Assembly (NCBI GenBank): GCA_020137815.1 | Contig: CM035354.1 | Span: 4,065,342-4,129,341 of the forward strand | Direction of reading: 5' to 3' | DNA: 64,000 bases | DNA from: Hormiphora californensis | Taxonomy: Eukaryota; Ctenophora; Tentaculata; Cydippida; Pleurobrachiidae | Part shown: in pieces, positions 20,295 through 30,483 of the stretch | How positions within the stretch are numbered: position 1 is the first letter of the stretch | Layout: the number at the start of each line of letters is the position of its first letter | Made by a program: the position numbers and the translations under genes | Notes under the pieces: generated by a model | Told to the model about the DNA's origin: nothing | What the model saw: the letters and a program-made list of their open reading frames with translations, nothing else | Databases searched by the model: none

Positions 20295-21467
20295 GAAACA
20301 TTCAGACACCTAGGTGCCATATATCCCGTCTTTTCGTCCAACTCCAACTATTGCTACTAGCAATGCTAGACCAAAATTTTATTCTGGCCAAGGCACTTTT
20401 ACATCGGCTTACTCACAAATCTATGGGCGATACCACTTTGAATCGGCGAAACTCCCGATCTCAAGCAGGTTAGGTAGAAAACTCACTGTCTAACACCCCG
20501 TTCCCTTTTCAGCCACCATCCCCATCGGCCCTCTGAGGCGGCACCGCAAGGAACGAAAAGCGAGGACCGTCTTCACCAATGACCAGCTTCAGCTTCTGGA
20601 GAACCGCTTCAAAGCTCAGGTAATACATTACAACTGTCAGGCATCGTTCTCATTCTCATGCTTCGGAGTGATGGGAATGGTCTGGCATTAAATTACAGAA
20701 CTCCTAATTTTAGTAGTGGATGGGATTTCTCAAGTCTGTGAATTGTTGATCCATGATCTCTACCAGATCTCCTCCCCCCATTTCCCCTTCTTCGTATTTG
20801 TCTAACTCAAGAGTATCCAATTGTTGAGAGAGAGAGGGCGACCAGATCGGTCTTGCTTGCGTGTGTAACTAAATTATAGCTGGTCCGCGTTCTATAATTA
20901 AATATTCACTCTCGGACGCGTCTCCCGGTCGAGTACTCAACATGTTGCAATGTTGTAACAATAATAATACCCCCTCTCAGTCTCTCTCCATTCTATATAT
21001 TCCCTTCCCTCCACTGCAGTGGAGTCCACATGTTTCCTCTGAATCATTTTACACGCTCCAATCAGCCTCCCCTCAGCCGCTCTAACCGACCCTCACAATC
21101 CCCCTCAGCCGCTCTAACCAGCCTACTCAATCACCCACAGCCGCTCTATTGCTCTAACCGACCCTCCTAATCCCCTCAGCCGCGACTGACAAGTCTGGAA
21201 AGGGAGGAGCTAGCTCAACAAATAAAACTGTCCGCTACACAAATACGCGTCTGGTTTCAGGTAAGAGTTTCGTCCTGTTTCCAAGCTTTTTTGGTAAAAA
21301 TTGGTAGTACTGGTAGTATTGGTACCGACTACTCCAATAGCAAGACTTTCATAGTTTGACCGTATACTAATGTAACTTCATCACCGAATTCCTTTCAGAA
21401 CAAGCGAGCGAAAGTGAAGAGAGACAGAGTGCAAGGACCAGAGGAGGGACATTACTCTGTGATCTGA
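17446..21467 (+). CDS. NK-like ANTP-class homeobox protein, 6 exons
   Basis: Exons 17446-17571, 17709-17816, 17995-18175, 20513-20619, 21180-21260 and 21399-21467; phases agree and the product is 223 aa. Residues about 66-74 read TPFGVQDIL, an eh1/TN-type Groucho-binding motif as in NK proteins. The homeodomain is residues 152-211 with R5, F8, L16, F20, W48, F49, Q50, N51 and R53, typical of a DNA-binding ANTP-class domain. Helix 2/3 (IKLSATQIRVWFQNKRAK) resembles NK2-group proteins, but A54 differs from their Y54, and position 25 is Arg (normally Tyr), preceded by Pro24. Introns interrupt the homeodomain after residues 23 and 50. The protein ends 12 residues after the homeodomain. It is likely a nuclear transcription factor with repressor capacity. 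Exact family is not settled. Confidence 0.88.
18773..18907. repeat. (CT)n microsatellite with TTT interruptions
   Basis: Long CT tract in intron 3 of the NK-like homeobox gene, broken by CTTTCT units. Confidence 0.95.
20211..20289. repeat. (CT)n microsatellite
   Basis: Uninterrupted CT tract, about 39 units, 220 bp before the exon encoding the start of the homeodomain. Confidence 0.95.
21060..21179. repeat. Imperfect repeat containing decoy 3' splice sites
   Basis: Three to four degenerate copies of a 35-45-bp unit with core cctcagccgctctaaccgac run up to the 3' splice site of the fifth homeobox exon. Each copy ends in a CAG|CCGC-like acceptor context similar to the real one (21177-21179|21180). 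Confidence 0.75.
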
Positions 21468-22211
21468 GCTGATGATCACATATCAGGGTGTCAGTTCTCG
21501 CAGTGTGCATGAAAAGAACCAATTCGTGTGATGTATGATGTAAATAAGAAGCAAAGCAATGGACTAAACAGGAGCCAGAAGAAAAAGAAAACCTGGAAAT
21601 AATGTTGAATGTTATTGAGTGAATTCAGAGTGAATTAAAATTAGGGAAAAAGAGTTGAAGGCCGATAAATGCGAATGAGATTGAATATTTTTTGCTGTCA
21701 ATGTCATTTCCAAAGTCACAATATGAATCATGGTAACTTTGAAGTTGTCCGTCATAATGTTTGAAGTTGTCCGTCATAATGTTTCTCCACTTCCAGTGAT
21801 TGTTAAAATTGGTAAATGTGATTGAGATGAGACTTCAGACTAATAGTAATTCTCGAGTATTGAGTAACAAAATGAGAACCAATACCATTCTCTGTCAGTA
21901 CGTCTCGGTCTGACTCTCAGATTCGGAATGAGCTGAGATCTACGTCTTAGACGAGTTGATATGCCAGTTTCATTGTTTATCAAGTTAACGATTTGTTGAA
22001 GATTCGAGCTGTTATTGTCAGAAAATTCAATTACCAAAAAAACTATTTGTTTCGATATTTTCAATGACCTGACGCGGGGGAATCTCAAAACCTTAAAATG
22101 CACAGCATTACAAAGCCGCGCGGCAAAAAATCAATCGCGCGCGCGTTTACGTCAGCTCAGCTGAGTCATGATATGACGGGCGCGATTAAATCTGGGTGGG
22201 GCGCGATTATA

Positions 22212-22738
22212 ATCTGGGTGCCTTGCAGCCTGTTTACAGGTGCGCGCTACCAAAAGAGTATACTTAGACCGACTTTTTTCAAACGGCTATAGCCATGGAA
22301 CCACATGGCCGATTTGAGTAAACTAAACGGTATCAGTTAGAGAATCGATAGCCCTATGGAACAAACTGCCAAGAGAATTGCGTGAATCAGAGACTCTAAA
22401 ACGTTTTAAAGTGGATCTAAAGACGTTTTTGTTCTGTAGGGCTTTTGGTGTGTAAGGAGCTGAACTGTCCATTGTGATCATAGGAATCCGTTGAATTTCT
22501 AGAGTTAGTAGGAGCCACGAGATATAGAGGAGGTTGTTTGTGTGTCTGGTGGTCAGTCGAATACTTATTATTTTGTGTGTTCTAGGAAGTGGAGATTTGG
22601 GAGTTGATTGGTTTCTTTTATGTGACGGATCCCCAGAACTCGGTAAAAAAAGAGCCTGGGTTAAAAAATCAAAAAAGCAAAGAAAAAAAGAATAAGAAAA
22701 AAAAAAATCAAAAAAAAAAAAAAAAAAAAAAAAAAATC

Positions 22739-22769
<31 letters not shown>

Positions 22770-24737
22770 AAAAAAAGAAAAAAGAGGCAATAAAAAAGAA
22801 TAATAAAAAAATCAAAGCCCATCCTTCTTTCTCTCAACCTCTTTTCTTCTAGTGTATGTGTGTACGTGTGTACGTGTGTGTGTGTGTGTACGTGCGTGTG
22901 TGCGTGTGTATGTTTGTGTGTATGTGTGTGTTTGTTCTCTTTCTCGAGCGGTTAAGGGAACAGGATCTTCACTTCATCTGCACCTTATTTGGCATGGTTC
23001 CCAAGAAGTTTCACTCTATCACGGCCATGGGCCAAACTGGTAAACGGATTTTCACCCAGGTTGTATATTTCTGTATCATTGTGCGGCTTTTTACCTAGGT
23101 TTGGGTATAGTCCAATTTTCTACTCGAGTGGCGGGGTGCCGGGCACTTAATTCTTTTCCTTGGTCTTGTCTTGGTGGTATGAGACTTGATCCTGGTAACA
23201 CTGGATTTAGTATACTTTATCTGGCCGTTGCGGCCGGGATCCGGTCTCTGCCTTGTCGAGTGTCACTGGTTCAGTCAGTTTCACATCTGTTTAGCGAGTT
23301 GGTGTGTGGCGACCTGTCGCTTGAGTGGGAAATTGGACTTGAGTTTGTATTTTGCTATCTTTGGATCCCTTGATCCAAGAGCGTTTTATATCTTTCTGAA
23401 CTGCATTTGCAGTTGTAGTTGCTTTTTCCATTTTCGTTTTATGTACAAATCTATCAACTCTCTATTCACAGGATATCACATCACAATGTTGCCAAAAGGG
23501 ATTTGAAGTCTTATCGTTCACTATCATACTCTGCAAGACACAAATACACCATTTTTCAAGACCAAGCTCAACATTACCTGATTAAGACCTCATCTTTTCC
23601 ATGACGGGCACACCTTTTGACCAAGTTCCTTATTGAGACTGGTGTAGTAATTTTTTACGTTGAGATCTATGGCCTCTGTTGCGCTATATTTTTGTAGACT
23701 TTTGTATGATTCTATCTTGTGGATATTCAGTGTTCAGTTTATGCTGTTGGGATTAACTTATTAACTATTTATTAATTATATTTGACAGTTTATGCTGTTT
23801 TTTAATTAACTTATTAACTATGTATTTAATTATATGACAACGAGGACTTTCGGAAGGACATTGATACGAAGATGCGCTTTAGAAAGCGAGTTTTGATCGA
23901 AAGGACGCTTTAGTATAAGTCGATCGAGATAAACACTTTTCGCTCAAAAGCGATTTATAAATGTTAAATGTTATTGTTATTGTTATGTATATATATTATT
24001 AATCAACAGTTAATTATCTAACTAGTTATTATCTAACTAGTTAATTATCAATTATCTAACTAGTTAATTTCTCTATTATCTAACTACTTAATCACTCATC
24101 GAATTAATTACGCTATTTCTTAATTAGATATTTTATAACCCTTATTTTCTACATACATTTATATATATTATATCGAATGACTGCCGACGGTTTTTTAAGG
24201 CCTTTAGGATCTTATAATCCTATAAGAGCCGCTTTAGAAGGCTTGTTAGTGGTGGGTGCGTTGCTTCAATCGACTGATTGAAACGGCGTCCTCCTAGCAC
24301 TAACAATGCATAGGCCCAAAAGCGGGATATAAATTATAATTGTATTCGTATTCGTATTCGTATAACCGATAACCCCAAACCAAACCCTAACCAGACCCTA
24401 ACGGATAGCCCTAACCCGTCGCGCGCGCCAAAACTACGAATTGTTAGCAATGAAAGGCACCCAGATTTTAACGTTTTCCATCTGGGTGCCTTGCAGCCTG
24501 TTTACAGGTGCGCGCTACCAAAAGAGTACACACTACACTTAGACCGACTTTTTTCAAACGGCTATAGCCACGCAACCACATGGCCAATTTGAGTAAACTA
24601 AACGGTATCTGTTAGAGAATCGATAGCCCTAACCGATAACCCCAAACCAGACCCTAACGGATAGCCCTAACCCTTCGCGCGCGCCAAAACTACGAATTGT
24701 GAGCAATGAAAGGCACCCAGATTTTAACGTTTTCCAG
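22212..24737. repeat. Two tandem 260-bp units, the first split by a LINE insertion
   Basis: Unit 1 is 22212-22356 plus 24362-24479; unit 2 is 24480-24737. They share ctgggtgccttgcagcctg, ttcaaacggctatagcca, a run of CCCTAAC-type repeats and the GCGCGCGCCAAAACTACGAA block. Unit 2 is uninterrupted and therefore shows the empty site. I see no coding potential. Confidence 0.85.
22357..24361 (+). mobile_element. 5'-truncated non-LTR retrotransposon
   Basis: Begins with the last 35 or so codons of a LINE ORF2 (ALWNKLPRELRES ending FLFCRAFGV, stop at about 22454-22456), the same C-terminal signature as the full element at 34.2 kb. It ends in an ATTCGT tail. A second tail-like stretch with TTATTG repeats at about 23960-23995 suggests a nested or composite insertion. 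The interior holds an A-rich tract (22660-22815) and a GT microsatellite (22850-22935). The uninterrupted copy at 24628-24634 defines the insertion point; no clear target duplication is seen. Confidence 0.75.
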
Positions 24738-25078
24738 TCATGACTTAAAAAACGACGCGACGAAACTTTTCAAAAAAGTTTTCGTAAAAATTGAAAATCT
24801 ATCAAATCTTGATGTATGATGACTCTTACCGCAGACCCCACATCACCGCAACGTTAGAAAGGCATACACAGTATGCAAAGCTTTTATTTTATTCATGATC
24901 ACCCTTGGAAATGGTCAAATTCGCGCCCGTGCTCTTCGTGCGAGCTGTAATGTGAGCTGTAATTGGTCAAAACAGGCCTCGTTGTGCAGACCTGAATATT
25001 TCCAAGGTTGCTAGATTTTTAAGGAATCTTGGTGTGTGCTGCGTCTATCAAATACTTACCGTTTTTAACTCACAAGGT

Positions 25079-26597
25079 ATGGGTAAAAGTTCAAAAGACA
25101 AGCGAGACATTTATTATCGGTTGGCAAAGGAGCAAGGATGGAGAGCTAGATCTGCCTTTAAACTGCTTCAAGTAAACGAGGAGTTTAATATCTTTGAGGG
25201 TGTTTCACGTGCAGTTGATCTTTGTGCAGCACCAGGGAGCTGGAGTCAGGTAAATACTTGCATTGCTCGACCCTGTCCCACCATAAAGGGTTTGAACAAA
25301 ACAATGAACAAGTAAACACTTAGTATTATAAAACAGTTAACTTTGTGCTTTTAATCGTCAATCGATCGATCCTTCCATTGCAACTGTTTCCTATTGGTAG
25401 GTTCTGAGTAGGCAGCTATTCGAGGCTAATACAGAAGGTGATGTGAAAATAGTGGCGGTAGATTTGCAGGCCATGGCCCCCCTTCCCGGGGTCACCCAGA
25501 TCCAGGGGGACATCACAAAAACAACCACCGCAGAATCAATTATCGGTCATTTTGAAGGTAAAATGTCAATACATCCACACATTCAATTCACATTATTATC
25601 TTTGATGCCTTTGATTAATTGTTCAGTAATGAAATCTGAGCAAGAACTAATTTATTGTCCATTCTTCCTCCACTAGGTGAACACGCAGAGTTGGTAGTGT
25701 GTGATGGAGCCCCTGATGTCACTGGACTTCACGATATTGATGAGTTTATCCAGGCGCAGCTCCTCCTTGCAGCACTCAACATTACCACACATGTCCTGAA
25801 ACCAGGGGGCACCTTTGTAGCCAAGGTAGCAGCTCACTCACACACACACACACAATACACACACACTTGGAGGCACACCCCAGGTGGCCTTCACCTCAAT
25901 TCTTGTAGACTCCATTTCTGTTGGTGCCCCTTTTATTTGTATATAACAGCTCTTTCTTTACAGATATTCAGAGGTAAAGACGTTGTGTTGCTCTACAACC
26001 AGCTGAGATTGTTTTTCAAAGACGTCCAATGCTGTAAGCCGCGATCCAGTAGAAACTCCAGTATTGAGGCTTTTGTAGTTTGCAGAGGTAATTTGAATTA
26101 ATTTTAACTAACTGCCTCTCAGGACCTCTAAATACTTCACCGCCCCTCTCAAACCCTGTAAATACCCCTCCCCCTACCTACAGAGTATGCACCCCCGGAA
26201 GGCTACCAGCCTACAATGGTGAATCCTATGCTACAGTTGGACTACAACTTTGATTTTGATAGCCTGGATGGTGTCAATAGATTCATTGTACCTTATGTAG
26301 CCTGTGGAGATCTCAGGTAAGAGAAGTCACTACTATATCGGAAAACTATCGGAAAACTATCACATGTTCTGTGAAAGTACATAATGATAATTGTACGTTC
26401 AAAACTCCCAATATTTTCTCACTCAGCTAACATTATCTTCCCTCAGTGCATATGATTCTGACAAGAGTTACAGTTTGAAGGAAGGTGCAATTCCCTACGT
26501 TTACCATCAACCAGTGCAATGCCCCATCAACCCTCCATACAAAGCAGCATGTGAAATGAAAAGGACTACAGAGGGTGTTTCAAATATTTCTCTCTAG
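25079..26597 (+). CDS. FTSJ1: FTSJ1/Trm7 tRNA 2'-O-methyltransferase, 6 exons
   Basis: Exons 25079-25249, 25401-25557, 25677-25825, 25964-26087, 26184-26316 and 26447-26597; product 294 aa (human 329, yeast Trm7 310). The enzyme methylates the 2'-OH of nucleotides 32 and 34 in the anticodon loop of tRNAs such as tRNA-Phe, with partner subunits. Sequence shows [18 protein letters not shown] at the start, the SAM-binding motif [12 protein letters not shown] (residues about 46-57), [24 protein letters not shown] and [13 protein letters not shown]. These hold the K-D-K-E catalytic tetrad of the FtsJ/RrmJ fold: K of SAFKLL, D of VCDGAP, K of FVAKIF and E of SSIEAF. An in-frame TTG/ATG extension upstream (from 25034) is not conserved, so the start at 25079 is preferred. 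The C-terminal tail is shorter than in human. Confidence 0.96.
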
Positions 26598-26704
26598 TGA
26601 AGAACATTTTTAATGGGTCTTATTTATTTATCTGTGTTTCAGATCTGATTTTTAATCTAAATTCGTTAATCAGAGTCATCAGGTTTTCTATCACCATATA
26701 ATTG

Positions 26705-27004
26705 ATGTCCCATTTGTTTAGTACCATGACTCTTGATGGGGATATTGCTGTGTTTGAGGAAAAAGTAGTTGAGGTGAGAAAGAATCTCAAAATCCCAGAT
26801 TTCTCACTTATTAATCCTAATCCTTATCCCTCTCGCTCGCTCCTTATCCTAACTCCCTTATTGTTCACTCCTAACTCCACTCTCTTCTAACAGGCAGATA
26901 AGCGTGTCTCAAATGAGGAAGATAGCATTCTATCGCTGATGGAGAAGACTAGTCACATTGCAAAACAGCTCGACCGATTTGACCGGGATTATGTAAATAT
27001 CTAA
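26705..27004 (+). CDS. Possible small coiled-coil protein, 59 aa, 2 exons
   Basis: Exons 26705-26773 and 26894-27004 join in phase 0 across GTGAG/ACAG. An in-frame TAA precedes the ATG by one codon. The protein is acidic and helical with heptad-like spacing (EEKVVEADKRVSNEEDSILSLMEKTSHIAKQL). It begins 108 bp after the FTSJ1 stop on the same strand. I do not recognise it; it could be a small adaptor subunit or an alternative 3' exon pair of the FTSJ1 transcript. Confidence 0.4.
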
Positions 27005-27143
27005 CGTGTGTCTAACATGTCCACAATGATGTACACTGATGTAAAAACAATGCTGTACAGACTGATCTTTATTCCAGATTATTCCAGATTATACTATTTT
27101 GATTCACACCAAAATCTACAGAGTGTTGACTATTTTTTCCCTG

Positions 27144-27210
27144 CCCGGGTGATTGCCGAAGGCAATCACCCGGGATGATTTTTTTAGCACGCACGTGCTA
27201 AAAAGATCAT
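27144..27210. repeat. Two adjacent perfect hairpins
   Basis: Hairpin 1 is CCCGGGTGATTGCC (27144-27157), loop GAA, and its exact complement (27161-27174). Hairpin 2 is TTTTTAGCACG (27181-27191), loop CA, and its exact complement (27194-27204), flanked by ATGAT/ATCAT at 27175 and 27206. They lie 140 bp past the FTSJ1-side genes and could be the end structure of a mobile element. Confidence 0.75.
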
Positions 27211-27554
27211 TCAGGGTTTAGAAATCAGCAGATTGTGTAGTTAACTAAAAGTGTCCGTCCGTCACGGACAACGCCTAACAACAAGTCTGCTCCTTCATAA
27301 AACTTTCATCTCACGCTTCGGTGATTCAACAAAGGAAATGATTAACACACATTGTGGCGTGCAATTACTCGCTGATAGCACTTCCCAAGTTCCCACTATT
27401 ACCTGAAATAACTTTGGGCGCCCTACAGCCATACTATGAAGTGATAGAATGTCTTCCAAGCATAAAACTACTGTCACACTAGTGACTCGAGTTGAGATGC
27501 GGTTAAAGTTGAAGCACTTGGTAACCAACTGGGGTCTCCTAAGCAACTGCCTTA

Positions 27555-27631
27555 GTTGCCATAGCAACTGTCCTGGTTACCATAGCAACTGATTTGGTTA
27601 CCATAGCAACTGCTTTGGTTGCCATAGCAAC
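27555..27631. promoter_or_regulatory. Array of four X-boxes with 21-bp spacing
   Basis: GTTGCCATAGCAAC at 27555 and 27618 and GTTACCATAGCAAC at 27576 and 27597 all fit the RFX consensus GTNRCC-N(0-3)-RGYAAC. Start-to-start spacing is exactly 21 bp, two helical turns. Degenerate units flank the array (27518-27550 and 27634-27660). It lies 0.63 kb before the TRPML start. Confidence 0.65.
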
Positions 27632-28262
27632 TTACCTAGTTACCAACATCGCATCAGCCAAAAAATGCTCTTTGAGCACAAAATTCATCAGGAAATCCAG
27701 TTTTGAAGCTTATTCATCAATTTTAAATCCATTTGTGGCAGGGAAACACCGCATTATGAATACATAATGCAATAATTCTTGTTATAACCTCCGAAGTTGA
27801 AATATATGTTTTATGATCAAATATGCTATTGAGTAAACCGTGTGTCGCCGTCTTGCAGATTTTACCCCATCATATACTATATGCGATCTCATGATTTGTC
27901 CAATCTTTTCCACCTTTTCCTTTATCTCACATCGTCTCCCTTTTCCCTGCTCAACGCAACAGTTTACTTCCCCATTGAGATGGCTAACACATCTCTCTGC
28001 TCATTTCCAAAAAGGTTGTGAGTTTGTTTTGTTTCGTAGAAATATACCTAATACCGACCCCTCCCACAGTCCACACATCCGTTTATCACCTTCATATCCC
28101 TCCCCCTGACAGTAGTTTATAACCTCCCCACCCCATCCCATAGTACAGCAGTATAGTTTGTTATGAGCGTATGATATCGATGAACGCACTAATCCCCGCC
28201 CAACTCCGCCGGTCACGCAGCGCCGACCGCCGCAACAACAACATCCAACACAGTGATGATCC

Positions 28263-29959
28263 ATGACTTCAGACTCGGACCTTCTCGAGGATGATACTGC
28301 AGACATGAGTGAGAGCTATGACCAACTTCGGCCGGACCACCATGTTCTTCAATCAGCGACAACAACTCAGAGTGTCTCCTCCGGAACTTTTTCATGAACC
28401 CTTTTGAGAAGTATGCAGTTCGAGGGAAGTTCCCTTTCAAGCTCACATTTCACGTCCTAAAACTGATCTGTTTGACAGTCCCTGTTGGTCTTCTTTGGTC
28501 AGGACAAGTTCCAGCTCCGTAGGATTATCAGCTCCTACAAGAACAGTCTCGGGATACATCCTGGTGCGAGATTACAGTGTCAGCTAGTACTGGTAGATAT
28601 CGAGTATCCAGAGATACATACCCACCGGGAACTTCACGAGACTCTATCCTACTCCCTCGTTAACTTCTTCAACCTGACTGAAAATGCATCTGGGTGTCTT
28701 TGGGTTCAATATTGATAACGGTACAGACATTGTCCTGCCCAAGATGTGTGTCGAAAGTTTCTCAGGGACCAATGTTGACATGGCAACGTGGAGTTACACT
28801 TTTATAGAAAATGTAACGACCGACATGTTTTGACTATGGACTTGTACTAATCCTGACTCGGAGGGTGTGTGAGGATAGGGTGGCAGGCGAGTTTACCAGA
28901 CTCCTACGATGGATTTATGGGTTATCACGCTAACATTCTCTATTCGCTCCATCTTCCTATCCCTAAAATCCCGACCAAAGTGTGTCGTCCTGGAGCCAGT
29001 TCTCTCCCTTTTGAACGAGGTCCTCTCTGGAACAGTTTCCAGTTCCTTTGAGCTGGGGTACGACGAGGTGAAATGTAACGACAACTCCACCTACCACCCT
29101 AGCAGCAGTCTAGCAGCAATTAGAGCCGCATCTGGGTCAAGTTATTCTGGATGGAAGTGTGATCTGTCTGTCTCTCATCACCTGTTTACTTGTGTTGAAG
29201 CGCCTCAAACGGACCTGGAATTTGTTCCAGGAAGTACGGACATTTTACAGTTTCCACTATAACCGCCGTTTGACATGGGCTGAAATTGGGGTCTTCTGCA
29301 ATGGCTGGGATTTCTTTAGCGTCTTTGCGGATATCCTCATATTCTGTGGGGTGATCTTCAAACTCCTCCTCGATTCTGGGGTTGATAAACATCTGGATAT
29401 AACTGCTGTACTGGTTGGTAGTGCTGTGGCAATCAACTGGGTGCTAGCCCTCCGATTCCTCTCATTCGACAAGGGCTACTACATTCTAGTGCTCACTATC
29501 TCGGTAGCCGCACCCAATGTCCTCCGACTACTGATCTGCATCCTCGCCATCTACCTGGGCTATGTGTTCTGCGGATGGGTCGTGTTCGGACCATATATGG
29601 TAAAGTTCAACAGCCTCGTCCAGGCCTCTGATACCCTGTTTGCCATGTTGAATGGAGATGAGCTCCTTGACACATTTATGATGGTGGAACGAGGCAATAC
29701 TCTCCTGTTTGTGTTCTCCAAAATCTACTTTTACTCCTTCATAATTCTCTTCATCTATGTTATTCTGTCCGTCATGATTTCCCTGATTGGTGATGCCATG
29801 GTTGCTGCCCAGTCAGCGGTAAAGACTGGTATGGGACACTGGCTGGTTGAGGGCAGGGTGTTTCCAGAGTTGGAGTTGGGGTCAACCAACACATCTCAAC
29901 CACCCAGCCCACTGATCCGATCTGGTCAGAACTTGAACAACACACAAAACAGGTTGTGA
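28263..29959 (+). CDS. Mucolipin-type TRP channel (TRPML), intronless, with +1 frame breaks
   Basis: TRPML proteins are endolysosomal Ca2+/cation channels gated by PI(3,5)P2. The 3' part (29159-29959, 266 aa) is intact. It has helices S2-S6, the linker KRLKRTWNLFQ, FCNGWDFFSVFADI, IYLGYVFCGWVVFGPY and the pore filter NGDELLDTF (human NGDDMF). The 5' part has clear homology in changing frames: FFMNPFEKYAVRGKFPFKL before helix 1, LVFFGQDKF after it, luminal SLPDSYD and VITLTFS, and a Cys-containing EVKCND segment. Going 5' to 3', each change needs removal of one base, at CCC 28480-28482, GGG 28692-28694, TTTT 28828-28831, GGG 28863-28865 or 28878-28880, GGG 28919-28921 and GGG 29134-29136. The N-terminus before 28394 is uncertain. 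No intron explains the shifts. Alternatives are consensus errors, a decaying copy, or an unusual decoding event. All neighbours of similar size are multi-exon. Confidence 0.8.
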
Positions 29960-30483
29960 GCGGTGATTTGAAAAACACAGACAAAAAAGGTTGCAAGTTG
30001 TGTGACAGTTGTTGAGTCCGAGTTTGTATTTTGTGGGTCCACTCGTTATTATTTTTCCGGCTTTTTCATTCAACAATTTAGATTAGTTTAAGTTGATGAA
30101 TATTATGATATTGGTGCGTGTGTCATTTATACAGTACATGGTTTGTGTGAGAAGTTTTGCAGTTAAACAACAAGATAATAAAGATACAGTTTTGGTAGTT
30201 GTAAAATCAAATACTAGATATTTTATAATTACATTCTCTCTTGTAAAAATAAAATGACTGTGTCATTTGAATATAAATTAATAATAAAGTACTACAACAC
30301 TGTATCATAAACGTTCCACAATAATCGGAAACTGGGTCGCTACCATCTGCAATCGGATAGACTGAATAGTACACTGCCTCACTCACTAAAATCACAATCC
30401 CATTACAGGAGTCTTATTTGATATAATGCTGCATCGTGTTCAACTGTTAGAGCTGATGAGATATCGAACAGGAGATCAGAGTT
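29960..30483. other. Convergent 3' flanks of TRPML and divergent homeobox genes
   Basis: AT-rich, no supported exon; contains the TRPML polyadenylation signal and the 3' UTR of the minus-strand homeobox gene. Confidence 0.5.
30177..30182 (+). terminator. Poly(A) signal AATAAA of the TRPML gene
   Basis: First canonical AATAAA downstream of the TRPML stop codon, 218 bp into the 3' flank. Its presence without a genomic poly(A) tail argues against a simple processed pseudogene. Confidence 0.5.

Larger units (their letters stand above)
27005..28262. other. Intergenic region upstream of the TRPML gene
   Basis: Holds the hairpins and X-box array described separately, then about 600 bp with no recognised element. 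Contains the phrase ctgctccttcataaaac (27288-27304), which recurs near 63719, so part of this block is a dispersed repeat. No exon is supported. Confidence 0.5.

Noticed and set aside
22589-22852. Lysine-rich 87-codon frame
   Set aside because: Encoded by an A-homopolymer tract inside a LINE remnant.
28441-28490. A very short intron explaining the first TRPML frame change
   Set aside because: The only GT-AG pair would be 25 nt and would delete residues that match TRPML helix 1; deleting one C of CCC fits better.
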